DNA from: Calditrichia bacterium
GTDB taxonomy: Bacteria; Calditrichota; Calditrichia; RBG-13-44-9; J075
Reading direction: 5' to 3'
DNA: 64,000 bases
NCBI GenBank assembly: GCA_020635015.1
Contig: JACKAP010000002.1
Span: 310,001 to 374,000 of the forward strand
Shown: positions 1 through 10,000 of the stretch, piece after piece
How positions within the stretch are numbered: position 1 is the first letter of the stretch
How the letters are laid out: every line of letters starts with the position of its first letter
Program-made: the position numbers and the translations under genes
The notes under the pieces: model-generated
What the model was told of the DNA's origin: nothing
Seen by the model: the letters and a program-made list of their open reading frames with translations, nothing else
Databases searched by the model: none

Positions 1-1752
1 CAAGCGTTCACGGTTGCCGGCATCGCAGCGCACCAGGAAAGTACCCCGGGAGAAACCACCGACATCCTCCGTCAGCTCAAAAATGTCGATATCGGATTTC
101 GCCAGCCGGTTTACCAATTGGTGTCCGTGGGTAAAACGGCGCTCGATCGCCACCCACCCCGGCTGGATCCAACTATTATCGATATCCAGCCGGAGCGTTT
201 CCACTCTTTCTAACGGGATGGTCAAGGCTTCATTCAACGCCACCGCCTTCACCCCCATCTGCAGCGGAAGGGTCCATGCGGTCACATCATAAGGCTGACG
301 CGGGGGGCCGCCGGGATATTCGCGCAGATCGGGATAGTGCTGCCGCTCCAGCAGATCCTTCACATAAGCCCGTGCCGGCTGCGCCAGGGGGATTACAAAA
401 TCGCCCGCCCGGAAATCGCCGGCGGCGCTGCGGAAATCTTTCCCCGCCTGGAAAATATCCACATTGGCATAGCGCAGCCGCTTCAGCAGTTCCAGCAGGT
501 TTCCGGGATCATGCTGATCCTGCGGCAGCACATAGGCCTCCGGATGATCTTCCGGCTTGACCTCGATCGCCCGGCGGTTCAATTCATAAAAATTGGTCTT
601 GAACTTCTCCTTATACATCGCCGCCATATCCAGCAGGGACAGCGCAGCGGCTTTCTGGTATTCCACAATATCGCGCAGCCGCCACCACCCGCCCGGCCAG
701 GGATCGAGAAAATTGGTCTGCTGCTTATACTCCGGCAGATCCTGCCCCATCCCGCGCAGGCTGGTACGGGGAAAAAAAAGCGGAGTGGCAACCCGCGCGC
801 TGGCCGCCTCGGTGAGGATGCCGATACGGTTATGCCACAGGGGTGTTTTCGACATAGTGCCTTCGAAAAAGGCATTAAAGACCGTATTGGTGACCAGCCC
901 TTTGAATCCCTGATCCTGCATCTCCGCAATGATATGTTTGCCCACCAGATTGGTATTGGCCATCACCGAGGGCGCCACGTTGGGATTGACCGGATCGGCA
1001 TAGGGCGGCAGAAAAAAGCGCGCACCGGTGGATCCCATCTGATGCTGATCCATCACGATCTCCGGATACCAGTCGTGATAGAGCACCTGCGCCACCAGCC
1101 GGCTCTCCTGCAAGCTGAAGAAGAACCAGTCGCGGTTATTGTCGTGATCGGCATAAAAATGATACTTGTAGGGCATCCGGCTGCCCTCGGCAGGGGTGCC
1201 GGCGTGTTGGAGATACCATTTGGTGATCATATCCTGGCCGTCGGGATTGAGTGAGGGCACCATCAGCAGAATCACATTATCGAGGATGTTGTGGATACGC
1301 GCATCATTGGCGGTGGCCAACTCATAGGCCAGTTCCAGCGCCTCCTGGCTGGCGGCGATCTCGGTGGAATGAATGTTCATGGTGATCAAGCAGACGGTCT
1401 TCCCCTCGCGGATCAGTTCGCTTGCCGCTTCCGAAGCCAGACCATAGGGTCGGGCCAGTTGCTGCTGGATCTGTCGATATTTTCCCAGATCCGCCATGGT
1501 CTCCTCCCCGGATATGACCATCATGATCATCGGCCGCTCCAGGGTGGTGCGCCCCAATTCGACCAGTTGCACCCGGGGCGAGGCCGCACTGAGCGCCGTC
1601 ATATAAGAAACGAGCTGCTCCCAGTTCACCAGCCGGCGGTCCTCCCCCATCCGGAAGCCGAAGACCGCCTCCGGCGCTTTAATCTCCTGCGCCGCCAGGG
1701 GCAGTTGCAGACAGAACAGTATGAAGGCGAGAGAGAGTGATCGGCGCAGCAT
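1..1752 (-). CDS. M14 family zinc carboxypeptidase, secreted (3' end outside window)
   Basis: The minus-strand frame is open from an ATG at 1752 to base 1, so about 584 residues are visible and the C-terminus lies beyond the window. A signal peptide (MLRRSLSLAFILFCLQLPLAAQ) starts it. Near residues 125-130 stands NIHSTEIAASQ, the HxxE zinc-binding half-site of M14 carboxypeptidases, followed by LMVPSLNPDGQDM, the usual NPDG segment, and later MDQHQMGSTGARFF. The family hydrolyses C-terminal residues of peptides; this long secreted form probably acts in the periplasm or outside the cell on scavenged peptides. It begins two bases after the stop of the upstream propeller lipoprotein, so both are probably co-transcribed. 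Family assignment is firm; the substrate is unknown. Confidence 0.88.
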   Translation of the reverse strand, partial: MLRRSLSLAFILFCLQLPLAAQEIKAPEAVFGFRMGEDRRLVNWEQLVSYMTALSAASPRVQLVELGRTTLERPMIMMVISGEETMADLGKYRQIQQQLARPYGLASEAASELIREGKTVCLITMNIHSTEIAASQEALELAYELATANDARIHNILDNVILLMVPSLNPDGQDMITKWYLQHAGTPAEGSRMPYKYHFYADHDNNRDWFFFSLQESRLVAQVLYHDWYPEIVMDQHQMGSTGARFFLPPYADPVNPNVAPSVMANTNLVGKHIIAEMQDQGFKGLVTNTVFNAFFEGTMSKTPLWHNRIGILTEAASARVATPLFFPRTSLRGMGQDLPEYKQQTNFLDPWPGGWWRLRDIVEYQKAAALSLLDMAAMYKEKFKTNFYELNRRAIEVKPEDHPEAYVLPQDQHDPGNLLELLKRLRYANVDIFQAGKDFRSAAGDFRAGDFVIPLAQPARAYVKDLLERQHYPDLREYPGGPPRQPYDVTAWTLPLQMGVKAVALNEALTIPLERVETLRLDIDNSWIQPGWVAIERRFTHGHQLVNRLAKSDIDIFELTEDVGGFSRGTFLVRCDAGNRERL

Positions 1753-1754
1753 AC

Positions 1755-2816
1755 CTACTCCACCCACTCGGCAAAAAAGATGTTGGTATCCCCTTCCTTC
1801 TGATTGAAGCGATTGGAAGCGAAGACCAGGTGCTTGCCGTCGCGGGTAAACATCGGAAAGCCGTCAAAGCTTTCGTTGTGGGTGACCTGCTCCAGCCCAC
1901 TGCCGTCGGTGTTGATGAGGTAAAGATCGAAATCGCGGCCGGTTTCGCTGTTGACGTTGGAGGAAAAGATGATCCGCTTGCCGTCGGGATGGAAATAGGG
2001 CGCAAAGCTGGCTTTGCCGACATCGGTGACCTGGCGGATGTTCTGCCCGTCGATATCCATCACATAAATCTCCAGAGCGGTGGGGCGCACGTAGCCGAGG
2101 GTCACCAGGTCATTATAATCTTCCAGTTCGGCATCTGATACAGGGCGGCTGGCCCGGAACACCAGTTGCTTACCGTCGGGAGAGAAGAAGGGCCCGCCAT
2201 CGTAGCCTTTTTCAAAGGTCAGGCGGGTCTGGTTGCCGCCGTCGAGATCCATGATGTAGATCTCCGGATCCCCGTCGCGGGTGGAGGTAAAGGCGATCTT
2301 GTCGCCCAGGGGAGACACTACCGCCTCGGCATCATAGCCGGGGGTGTCGGTCAGTTGACGGACCACGTTACCTTGCAGGTCGGAGACAAAAATATCATAT
2401 GTATTATAAAGCTGCCAGACGTAGCCCCGGGAACGGTCCGGGGGCGGCGGACAATCGTCGCCGGCCAGGTGGGTAGAAGCATAGAGGATCAGGCTATCGC
2501 CGGGGAGGTAAAAAGCGCAGGTGGTGCGGCCTTTGCCGGTGGAGATCAACTGCCGTCCGCTGCCGTCGATGTTCATGGTGAACACCTGGTCGCACTGGTA
2601 ATCGCCAAAAGTGGCTTGATAGCTGAGCTTTGTCTCGCTGAAAGACAGATAGGCTTCGGCATTTTCCCCGCCATTGGTGAGCATTTTGATATTTTTGAAA
2701 TGCTTTTCACCCTCCATCACATAAGGATCTGCCGGTGCCGCTTCCTTTTGGGTGCAGCCGGACAGGATCATTCCCGTCATCATTATCAATAATAAGCCCT
2801 GAAAATACTGCTTCAT
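1755..2816 (-). CDS. TolB-like beta-propeller lipoprotein (PD40/WD40-like repeats)
   Basis: 353 residues. The start was set at 2816 because AGGAG lies 8 nt upstream and the resulting N-terminus is a lipoprotein signal (MKQYFQGLLLIMMTGMILSGC, lipobox LSGC); an upstream in-frame ATG at 2861 would bury this signal. The mature protein is built of about five propeller blades of the TolB/PD40 type, seen as recurring SPDGKQLVF, SPLGDKIAFTSTRDGD, HPDGKRIIFSSN and TRDGKHLVFASNR motifs, each followed by an xIYxMDxDG strand. Such propellers bind peptides or partner proteins. With the M14 peptidase immediately downstream, a role in peptide capture is plausible but inferred. It probably sits in the outer membrane or faces the periplasm. 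Confidence 0.85.
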   Translation of the reverse strand: MKQYFQGLLLIMMTGMILSGCTQKEAAPADPYVMEGEKHFKNIKMLTNGGENAEAYLSFSETKLSYQATFGDYQCDQVFTMNIDGSGRQLISTGKGRTTCAFYLPGDSLILYASTHLAGDDCPPPPDRSRGYVWQLYNTYDIFVSDLQGNVVRQLTDTPGYDAEAVVSPLGDKIAFTSTRDGDPEIYIMDLDGGNQTRLTFEKGYDGGPFFSPDGKQLVFRASRPVSDAELEDYNDLVTLGYVRPTALEIYVMDIDGQNIRQVTDVGKASFAPYFHPDGKRIIFSSNVNSETGRDFDLYLINTDGSGLEQVTHNESFDGFPMFTRDGKHLVFASNRFNQKEGDTNIFFAEWVE

Positions 2817-2937
2817 GATCATCGCTCCTGGTAAAGTGACTTTTTGGTCAAAGACCTTCATAAAAATTTGCGCCCAAGATACGGATTATGGGGGAAAAGT
2901 TAAAGCATAAATTCATTTTCATTTAGGATAAAATGAA

Positions 2938-3025
2938 ATGGGTCTTGGAGGCCGGGACGCTGGAAAAAATTATTTTGAATCTCATCGAAAAACTAGCTTC
3001 CAGCGTCCCGGCCTCCAAGACCCAT
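2938..3025. repeat. Long perfect inverted repeat (27-bp arms, 34-nt loop)
   Basis: Arms at 2938-2964 and 2999-3025 are perfectly complementary; the arm core reads GGAGGCCGGGACGCTGG. The arms are GC-rich and the loop is AT-rich. It lies in the 0.35-kb spacer between two minus-strand genes (2817-3171), where no gene is seen. It resembles in architecture the repeats at 42892 and 43001 but has a different arm sequence. There is no T-run, so it is not a typical intrinsic terminator. Confidence 0.85.
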
Positions 3026-3127
3026 TGTTCGGATTTTGACTTCGCCCTCGTCTCTTTGCAAGCGGCATAAGCGATTTTAAAAAACGTTGTGGTTTGTTCA
3101 AGACGACGAATCGATATGGTTACCCAT

Positions 3128-3177
3128 CTTAAAAATAGTATTTAACGACCCGTCGTTGGGGTCGTTAAATACTATTT
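3128..3177 (-). terminator. Stem-loop terminator overlapping the stop codon of the 3172-3981 gene
   Basis: Perfect 19-bp arms at 3133-3151 and 3159-3177 with a 7-nt loop. On the minus strand the stem is followed by TTTTT. The stop codon (3172-3174) lies inside the promoter-proximal arm. Confidence 0.8.
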
Positions 3178-3981
3178 CAAAAGCAGCATTTTGCGGGTGA
3201 TTTCGAGGCCGGCGCTGTTGACCCGGTAGAAGTACACCCCGCTGGCCAACCCGGCGGCGTCAAAACCGACTGCATGGTGGCCGGCCGGCTGGGGGCCGTT
3301 CAACAGGGTGCGCACCAACTGTCCTTGCACGTCATAGACCGCGATCTTCACCTCGGCGGGATGGGGCAGGGCGTAGCGAATATAGGTGGCCGGGTTAAAG
3401 GGGTTGGGGTAGTTCTGGAAGACGGTAAATTCGCTGACTGTCGCGTCGCCGTCTGAATCGAGTTGCGCGGAGGGGATCGGCATCTCCAGCCCGGTCAGGC
3501 TGCCGGCGGTGAGCAGGGTTTGCTCATCGTCGGCGAATACCAGGGTGGCGTTGGGCGGTTCAATGCGCCAGTCGAGCCGGGCAATGCCGCCGGCATCGGC
3601 AATCTTAAAGCGCACCGCCGCAACCCCGCTAAACTCCCGGCCGACGGCCGTTCCCTCCCCGGCGGCATTCAGCAGCACGTTGATTGACAGCCGCCCTTCG
3701 GTAGGATTGGAAAGGGACATCGCGCGGTAAGCCTCACCGCTGAACCCCTGCGCCTTCAGCAGCTGCGGTTCGCCCAGCACTTCCGGATCATACTGAAACA
3801 CCAGGTTGCAACTGCCCAGAGCGAACCCTTCATTCCCGGTGCGCACTTGAATCAGCACATCAAAATTACCCCCGGCGATACCCTGATTCTCCAGCACCTC
3901 GAATTTCAGTTCATACCGCTGCTCCGCAAGCAAACTCCCGGCCAGCAGTCCCATCAATAAAACACTAAAGATATTCTTCAT
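3172..3981 (-). CDS. Secreted protein: cohesin-like beta-sandwich plus T9SS type A sorting domain
   Basis: 269 residues starting with a Sec signal (MKNIFSVLLMGLLAGSLLAEQ); AGGAG precedes the ATG. Residues about 20-170 form a beta-rich domain with GSCNLVFQYDPEVLG and GVAAVRFKIAD, the layout of cohesin or related carbohydrate-binding sandwiches; the cohesin call is tentative. Residues about 185-269 are a T9SS sorting domain: NYPNPFNPATYIRYALP, then the FlgD-like VKIAVYDVQGQLVRTLL and the end GVYFYRVNSAGLEITRKMLLLK. The protein should be exported by Sec, moved across the outer membrane by T9SS and anchored at the surface. It may serve as the receptor for the dockerin-tailed proteases upstream (4160-10225). 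Transcription ends at the palindrome that covers its stop codon. Confidence 0.82.
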   Translation of the reverse strand: MKNIFSVLLMGLLAGSLLAEQRYELKFEVLENQGIAGGNFDVLIQVRTGNEGFALGSCNLVFQYDPEVLGEPQLLKAQGFSGEAYRAMSLSNPTEGRLSINVLLNAAGEGTAVGREFSGVAAVRFKIADAGGIARLDWRIEPPNATLVFADDEQTLLTAGSLTGLEMPIPSAQLDSDGDATVSEFTVFQNYPNPFNPATYIRYALPHPAEVKIAVYDVQGQLVRTLLNGPQPAGHHAVGFDAAGLASGVYFYRVNSAGLEITRKMLLLK

Positions 3982-4017
3982 CGCATACTCCTGAATACTT
4001 GGTGCGGTCTATAGCCG

Positions 4018-4137
4018 CCATCAAATGGTAAATGCTTAATGCTCAGCGGTAAATGCTCGTTGTAAACCCATTTTACCGATTCACTCATCCACCCATATAC
4101 AATCTGTGTTAATCCGTGTAATCCGTGGACAAAAAAG
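4018..4137. repeat. Cluster of three intergenic word repeats
   Basis: The spacer between two minus-strand genes concatenates three words seen elsewhere in the window: the ATGGTAAATGCTTAATGCTCA type (as at 12690 and 19700), the CACTCATCCACCCAT type (as at 35030, 49278 and 54641) and the AATCCGTGTAATCCGTGGAC type (as at 14521, 33876, 57162 and 63703). No gene is seen here. Confidence 0.7.
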
Positions 4138-4159
4138 CATTTCTTTCTCCTGTGCCTGC

Positions 4160-6871
4160 TCAAGGCACCTGGCTGGCGGTGCCGTTATTCGGTTGCCAGA
4201 ACAGTGTCACATCCACGTCGTCGATCAGCAGATCGAGATTGAAATCGCCGAACTTATCGTAGCTCCAGGCGGTGCCGTTCTGCACCTGCCAGATCAGGTT
4301 CTTGTCGAGAATATCCACCGCGCCGTCGGAATTGCCGTCGCCGGAGCGGGCGGCGTAGACGCCGGTGGCGATTTCCTTCATGGCATTGAGGCCGTAAGCC
4401 TGCATCTGGGAAAAGGTGAAATCGTACTGCGGGGTGGAGGTGGTCAGGATCACCGGCACGCTCGACATAATTGCCAGATGGTTGCGCTGGCGCAAGATGA
4501 TATGATGCCCGTCGTTATCCACCTCGAACTCGAAGGCCACCGGGCTGAAGCCGTCGAGGTCCACCACCGTCCCATCGCTGGTAATAAAGGCGGCGCGAAC
4601 GGCATCGGCTGGTCCGGTGGGAACCTTGCGCAGCTCAAGCAGCACCCAGTCGACCACCCCCGCGGGAATCGCCGCCACACTCTCGATGCCGGGATAGTTC
4701 CAGGGCGCGCCGCTGTAAGGCTGGTTGAGCGGCAGCCCGCTGTTCTCCAACAGGGTGGTGCGCATGGTATCGCCGGTCAGGTCATAGGCCCCCTCCAGCC
4801 AGGCTTTGACATCCACCACCACACCGAGAAAAATATGGTAATCCTCCGTGGTTACCGGGCTCGGATTATAGCCGGTGCGAAAGGCCCGCGCCTTCACAGT
4901 GGAACTTTCGGTAATATCGACCGGGCTGCTATAAAGCGAATCGCTTTCGGTTGGATCGGCCCCGTTGAGCGTGTAGTAGATCTGGGCATTGGCCGTCGCT
5001 GTCGTCATGGTGACGGCCTGCGGCGCATTATAGATCCCGCCTCCCGGGGTAATCTCCGGCGCTCCTGCCATCAAGTTGGCGGTAAAAGCGTTCAGCGCAT
5101 CGGCTCGCCCAGCGCCGAAAACGGTGTCAAATCCCGGCGCGCCGAGATCGACCGCCGAATTAAGCACATAGTCACGGATCACCGTATCGCTGCTGTCGGG
5201 AATCTCGCCCCAGAGCAGTACGGCAATCGCCGCTACGTGGGGCGCCGCAGCACTGGTGCCGAAGAAAGTGCTCGGAAAGCCGCCGGCGCCGGTCACCGAC
5301 ACCCCGTCAATTCCGGCGATGTCCGGCTTGGCGCGGGTCTGCGCCGCCGGAATGCGGATGGTGGACGGCCCCTGCGAGGAATAACTGCGGATGTCATCAT
5401 TGCCGGGATCCTCGGCGCCGATCGCCCCGACGGCGATCGCCTCCTCCACCGCGGCATGGCCGAACACCGCGTCTGCCGGCTTGAGATTGTTGGCATAGAT
5501 CGCACTGTTATCCTGCGGATAAATAAACACTTCCAGAGTTTTTGCATTTCCGGAGAATTTGCTCACCACCAGGGCAAAATCGCCCGCAGTGACCGCCGTG
5601 GCCTGGTAGGAGAGCACCTCCAGGGGGTCATCGTTGCCATTCTGCCGCGCCTCGCTGCTGGCCACGATCGCCCCGCTGGCAAAGCTGAACAGGAACAAAT
5701 CGTAATCGTTGTCCGAGGCGCCGAAGGCATCGTCCCACTGCAGAACCGCGCTCAGATTGCTGCCATTGGGAATGTTGACATAAAGATGAGGAGGATGGGT
5801 GCCCCCTTCATTAAAATCGTGAATGGTGGGATTTCCCAACAGTGGGAAAAAATCGCCCTGATAATGGTTCTGCCCGTTATTGCCGGCGGATTTAACATAC
5901 ACCAGGTTGTTGGCGCCCAGCACCGATGTCAGATGGGCCGCCACCGCTCCGTCTTCGAAAAACGGCTCGGTGATCCAGCTGATATCGTCGCAAATGACCG
6001 TGCATCCGGCGGCCACCAGGTTGTCGATCGCGGTTTGAAATGCGATGATGTTGGTGCCGGCATCATGGAAGAACAGACCGGCATCCGGGGCGAGGTCATG
6101 CACGATCTCCAGCATCGCCGTGCCTTCATCCCCGCCCAGGGCATTGCTGAGGACTGTCAGTCCGGCGCCGTCGGCCGGCAGGTCGCCGCTGGCCTGGGCA
6201 GATGCGCGATTATCCACCCCATCGGAAATGATCCCGAGATCAATACCGCCGCCGCCCTGTCCGTAGGCGCTGCGGGCCTGATCGGCGCGGTGGATGGCAT
6301 CGCCTTCGCTGTTCACCGATCCGGTGTTGCGGAAGGGGGGCATCACCGTGCGGATCGAACGCACTGCCGGGAGCTGTGCGAGGAGGTCAAGCTGTTCGAT
6401 CCGCATCCAGGCGGCGGCCAGGAGCCGGCGCTCATCCCGGTCGGTGATCGAAACTACCTTTCCGTCCAGTATGGAAAAAGATGCTGGGGGAATCAGGCGA
6501 ATGTAGGCATAAACCAGGTGCTTGGCAATATGATCGGTATGGTTCTCCGAATCCGGAATCCGGTACTGCCCCAGCTTCGCCATGGCGGCAAGGTGGTCGT
6601 TCAAGCGGGTGGCCGGAGGCAGGTAACGCTGATCGACCAGCCAAAGCAGGTCGGTGCTCAACTTCTGCTGGTGGGCCGGCAGTTTGATCTTCATTTCCTG
6701 CCGCTCGCTAATTTGCAAATTAACCCCTTCGACACCGAGCCGCTGGGGATCTGCCAGCTTTTTGGCAGTTTGTTGCGGGAAAACCCGTTGCGCGTACACC
6801 GTCCCCAAACTCACGAACAGAATTACGCCAATGCCAACAAAGCAGATGGCAAGCTTCCGGGCAAACATCAT
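4160..6871 (-). CDS. Secreted subtilisin-like (S8 variant) protease with X-module and dockerin
   Basis: 903 residues. The start at 6871 is chosen because GAGGAGG stands 7 nt upstream and a signal peptide follows (MMFARKLAICFVGIGVILF...). The protease domain has an Asp motif (GIISDGVDN, near residue 217) and a Ser motif (GTSAAAPHVAA, near 540). Where HGTH is expected it has DEGTAMLEIVHD (Glu near 249), and CDDISW at the oxyanion position, a Glu/Asp variant also known from other S8-like proteins. Next comes a chitobiase-type FN3-like domain (YYTLNGADPT, VKARAFRTGYNPSP), then a ~150-residue X-module shared with the genes at 7073 and 14910, and two dockerin loops (DGNSDGAVDILD, DFNLDLLIDDVD). It has no T9SS signal. 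Likely an extracellular endopeptidase held at the surface through its dockerin. Confidence 0.87.
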   Translation of the reverse strand: MMFARKLAICFVGIGVILFVSLGTVYAQRVFPQQTAKKLADPQRLGVEGVNLQISERQEMKIKLPAHQQKLSTDLLWLVDQRYLPPATRLNDHLAAMAKLGQYRIPDSENHTDHIAKHLVYAYIRLIPPASFSILDGKVVSITDRDERRLLAAAWMRIEQLDLLAQLPAVRSIRTVMPPFRNTGSVNSEGDAIHRADQARSAYGQGGGGIDLGIISDGVDNRASAQASGDLPADGAGLTVLSNALGGDEGTAMLEIVHDLAPDAGLFFHDAGTNIIAFQTAIDNLVAAGCTVICDDISWITEPFFEDGAVAAHLTSVLGANNLVYVKSAGNNGQNHYQGDFFPLLGNPTIHDFNEGGTHPPHLYVNIPNGSNLSAVLQWDDAFGASDNDYDLFLFSFASGAIVASSEARQNGNDDPLEVLSYQATAVTAGDFALVVSKFSGNAKTLEVFIYPQDNSAIYANNLKPADAVFGHAAVEEAIAVGAIGAEDPGNDDIRSYSSQGPSTIRIPAAQTRAKPDIAGIDGVSVTGAGGFPSTFFGTSAAAPHVAAIAVLLWGEIPDSSDTVIRDYVLNSAVDLGAPGFDTVFGAGRADALNAFTANLMAGAPEITPGGGIYNAPQAVTMTTATANAQIYYTLNGADPTESDSLYSSPVDITESSTVKARAFRTGYNPSPVTTEDYHIFLGVVVDVKAWLEGAYDLTGDTMRTTLLENSGLPLNQPYSGAPWNYPGIESVAAIPAGVVDWVLLELRKVPTGPADAVRAAFITSDGTVVDLDGFSPVAFEFEVDNDGHHIILRQRNHLAIMSSVPVILTTSTPQYDFTFSQMQAYGLNAMKEIATGVYAARSGDGNSDGAVDILDKNLIWQVQNGTAWSYDKFGDFNLDLLIDDVDVTLFWQPNNGTASQVP

Positions 6872-7072
6872 GGTCGACCTCCTCGTAGATATATCTCCAT
6901 TACAGGCTGAATCTAAAAAACTCAGGATAAAGCCAATGCCTGGCCATCGATAAACCGGGGTCCGTCCCACCAAATTGTCAGAGAACAATTCCTTTTGCCA
7001 TCAGAAAAGGATTACGACTAAACCATCGTAATTTAATGATTTCGGGAATATAAACAATTCTAAAATAATATC

Positions 7073-10000
7073 CTAATTCGGTATCTGGGAGCCTGTCCCA
7101 TTGTCCGGGCGCCATTTCAGGTTGAGGTCGAGCACGTCGATCCCGCCGTCGAGGTTAAAATCGCCGTAATTGCCGTAAGCCCAGGGATTGCCGTTCTGCG
7201 GGCGCCAGATCAGATTCTTATCCAGCACATCCACACCCCCGTCGGCATTGCCGTCGCCGGAACGCAGGGCGAAGACGGTTGCGCTCAATTCCTTCAGGGG
7301 ATTGATGCCGTACGCCTGGTCCTGGCCGAGGCTGAAATCGTACAGCGCGCTACTGCTGCTTAAGCTCACCGGCAGTTTCGACATGATCCCAAGATGATTG
7401 CGCTGATAGAGGCAGATATAATAATCGCCGGCCAAGATCTCCGGAAAGCGCACCGGGCTGCTGCCATCGGTGTCGGTGATGCTGCCATCCCCTTTGAGCA
7501 GCGCGGCGCGGGCGGCCACTTCCGTCTCCGCACCGCTGGCGGTACGCAGGGTAAGCAGCACCCAGTCCACCACTCCGGAAGGCATGGCGGTGACGCTCTC
7601 GCTGCCGCTATAAGACCAGGGAGCAGCACTGTAGGGCTGCTGTTGCGGCAGCAGGCTGTTATCGCCCAAATAGGTGTTCATCGCCGTGGCAGTTGGGTTG
7701 GCCGGCCCTTCCAGGAAGGCTTTGAGATTGACCACCGGCGGCGCCTGTACCGTAAGGGTCACCGGAACCGTCACCAGCGGCGAGGTCGGATCATTGCTGT
7801 GCACCTGAATCTTGCCGCTGTAAGTACCGGCGTTTAATCCAGTGGCATCGAATGCAACCGTAATATCCTGGCTACTGCCGCCGCTCACGCTGCCGTCTTC
7901 CGGGGAGAGGCTCAGCCAGGGCATGTCTCCGGAAAGCGCCCGGATAATCCAGGCGTGATTGGGGAAACTGGGGCTGTTTTGCAGATTATACCAGTTGTTT
8001 CCGTTGCTGGAATAATAGATCCGGTTGGTAGAACCCACGCTGGTGGTGGTGGCGGCCTGGGGATAAGGCACATCGAGATAATGCATGGCGATCCAGAAAT
8101 CATTGCCGGCGCGGAAGGGCAGCGCCAGCGACAGCTCGAACAGCACAGTATGGGTGATGCTGCTGAGATAGGGAGCGCCGCTGAAGGTCTGGCTGTGCAG
8201 CACCGTGCCGGGCAGACCTCCGTTATCGGCATAGACGATCACCTCAATATCGGCCGTGCTGCTGGCGGTATTGTAACGCGCCCGCACATGGGTCAGGTCA
8301 AAATCGACCGTCGGTGTAAATCGTACCGCCGCGTAGAACGGATTGGCGCTGCCGAAGCCGATATTGCTGTAAGTGCTGGGATAGGTGTCATAACGGATCG
8401 AATCGTTCAGGGCCAGCGCCTCCAGCGCTGTCGGGGGGGCACCGCCTGATGGCAGTGCCGGTGGTTGCATCAATCCGCTGCTGAAGAGTTGCGGCGGGGC
8501 AGCGCCAGACTCGATCAGCGACTCAAAGACCGGCAGTCGTTGTGCCAGCCCGGACGGCTGCGCTGTTGCGCCGCTGACCGGCAACTCCACCAGTTCAAAT
8601 GCCAGTGGCGCATCGCCGCTATTGGTGATGGTAAGGGTTTCATTGCTGCTTTGTCCTTCGTTCAACGTTACGCTAAGCGAGAGCGGCGAGACGCCGATAT
8701 CCGGGGGAAGCTGGCAGGCGGTTACCTCGAAGGTCATCGGATCACCGGAGGCGCTGATGTTGGCAATCGCCAGATCGATGGAGCCGGCGGTATAGGCATC
8801 GCTGCTGGGGGTGCTGTAGCAGTCGAAATTCTGCGCAGTAAAGGCATCGCCGCTGTCGCCGCGATTGTTATCCTTTTCCAGATCCCAATCGCCATCGGCC
8901 TGTTCCAGGGCGACCATATAGTGGTTGGCAGGATTGAGCGGCGGATACCACTCGCTGCGGTTGTTGGATTTGGCATCATCGATATGCCAGATCAGCAGTC
9001 CGCTGCCGTGCAGCGCGCCGTCGAAACCGAGCGCCTGGCGATTTTCGATCAGGAAATACTCGCTGCTGGGGGTGGCGGTGGCATAGACCTTCAGCACCGA
9101 CGCATTGAATTCTACATTGGGCAGACTCTGCGCCGCCTCCAGGGGTAGCTGATGCAGATCGGTGATGTTTCCCGAAGGGGTCACTTCGGTGGGAATTATC
9201 CAGCCGAGTTCCGTCTTGCTCCAGGGACTCATGTGTGCCGGCAGCGCGGGGCTGTTCCAGTTGCCGGCGGCCATCAGCCCCCAGTGTCCGATGCCCTCGG
9301 AGCTGCCGTCGGTATCATAGAGATCCGGCAGGCCGAAGGCATGGCCGAACTCATGGCAGAAGACCCCGATCTGGATCATGGTGGCGCCATCGCAATTAAA
9401 TCCCGGCTGGATCACATAATCCTGCACCCGAATAACACCCCCATTGGCAGAAGCGTCATTGGTGAGATATGGGCTGCCCCACCAGGCGGAGTAGGTCCAG
9501 CGGTGCGACCAGAGATTGTCGTTACCGCATTCTCCCCCGCTTTCCGGATGCACAAAGGCGACGAAGTCCGCATAGCCGTCATCGTCGCCGGAGTTGGGGA
9601 TGCCGTCGGGGCCGTCGTTGTCGTACTGCCCGAAGTCGATGCTGCCGTCGTTGGCGTCGAGCAACTCCTTGAGAAATTCCCCGGTCTCGGCATTGGCCGG
9701 ATTAAGACCATTGCTGGTGCCTTCATAATAAGTATCGTTCTGGGAGACGGTCACCCAATCGGTCACCGTGCCGGTGAGGTTGATCGCACCGTAGGAAATT
9801 TCCGCATAATATTGCGACATGGTGCCGGTCGGCCAGGGGCCGTCGAAGAGTTCCTGCTGCAAATCGGCCGCCGGATACGGGTTTGCCCCGGTATTGGCAA
9901 ACTTGCCGGTCAGCACCGGCACGTAGCGGTTGCCGGCCATGCGGATGCCGCCCCGGGTATTAGCCGCCTCCAGGGATATTTCCCCCCGCAGATAGCGCCG

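Noticed and set aside
337..1254. Plus-strand frames at 14-292, 337-1254 and 1291-1740
   Set aside because: They oppose the continuous M14 carboxypeptidase frame, which has a signal peptide and zinc motif.
2859..2861. Upstream start for the propeller lipoprotein
   Set aside because: The ribosome site AGGAG and the lipoprotein signal favour 2816.
4106..6910. A 934-codon open frame on the plus strand, antisense to the subtilase gene
   Set aside because: The translation is Arg/Gly/His-rich without any domain, while the minus strand encodes a complete protease; it is the shadow of high GC at third positions.
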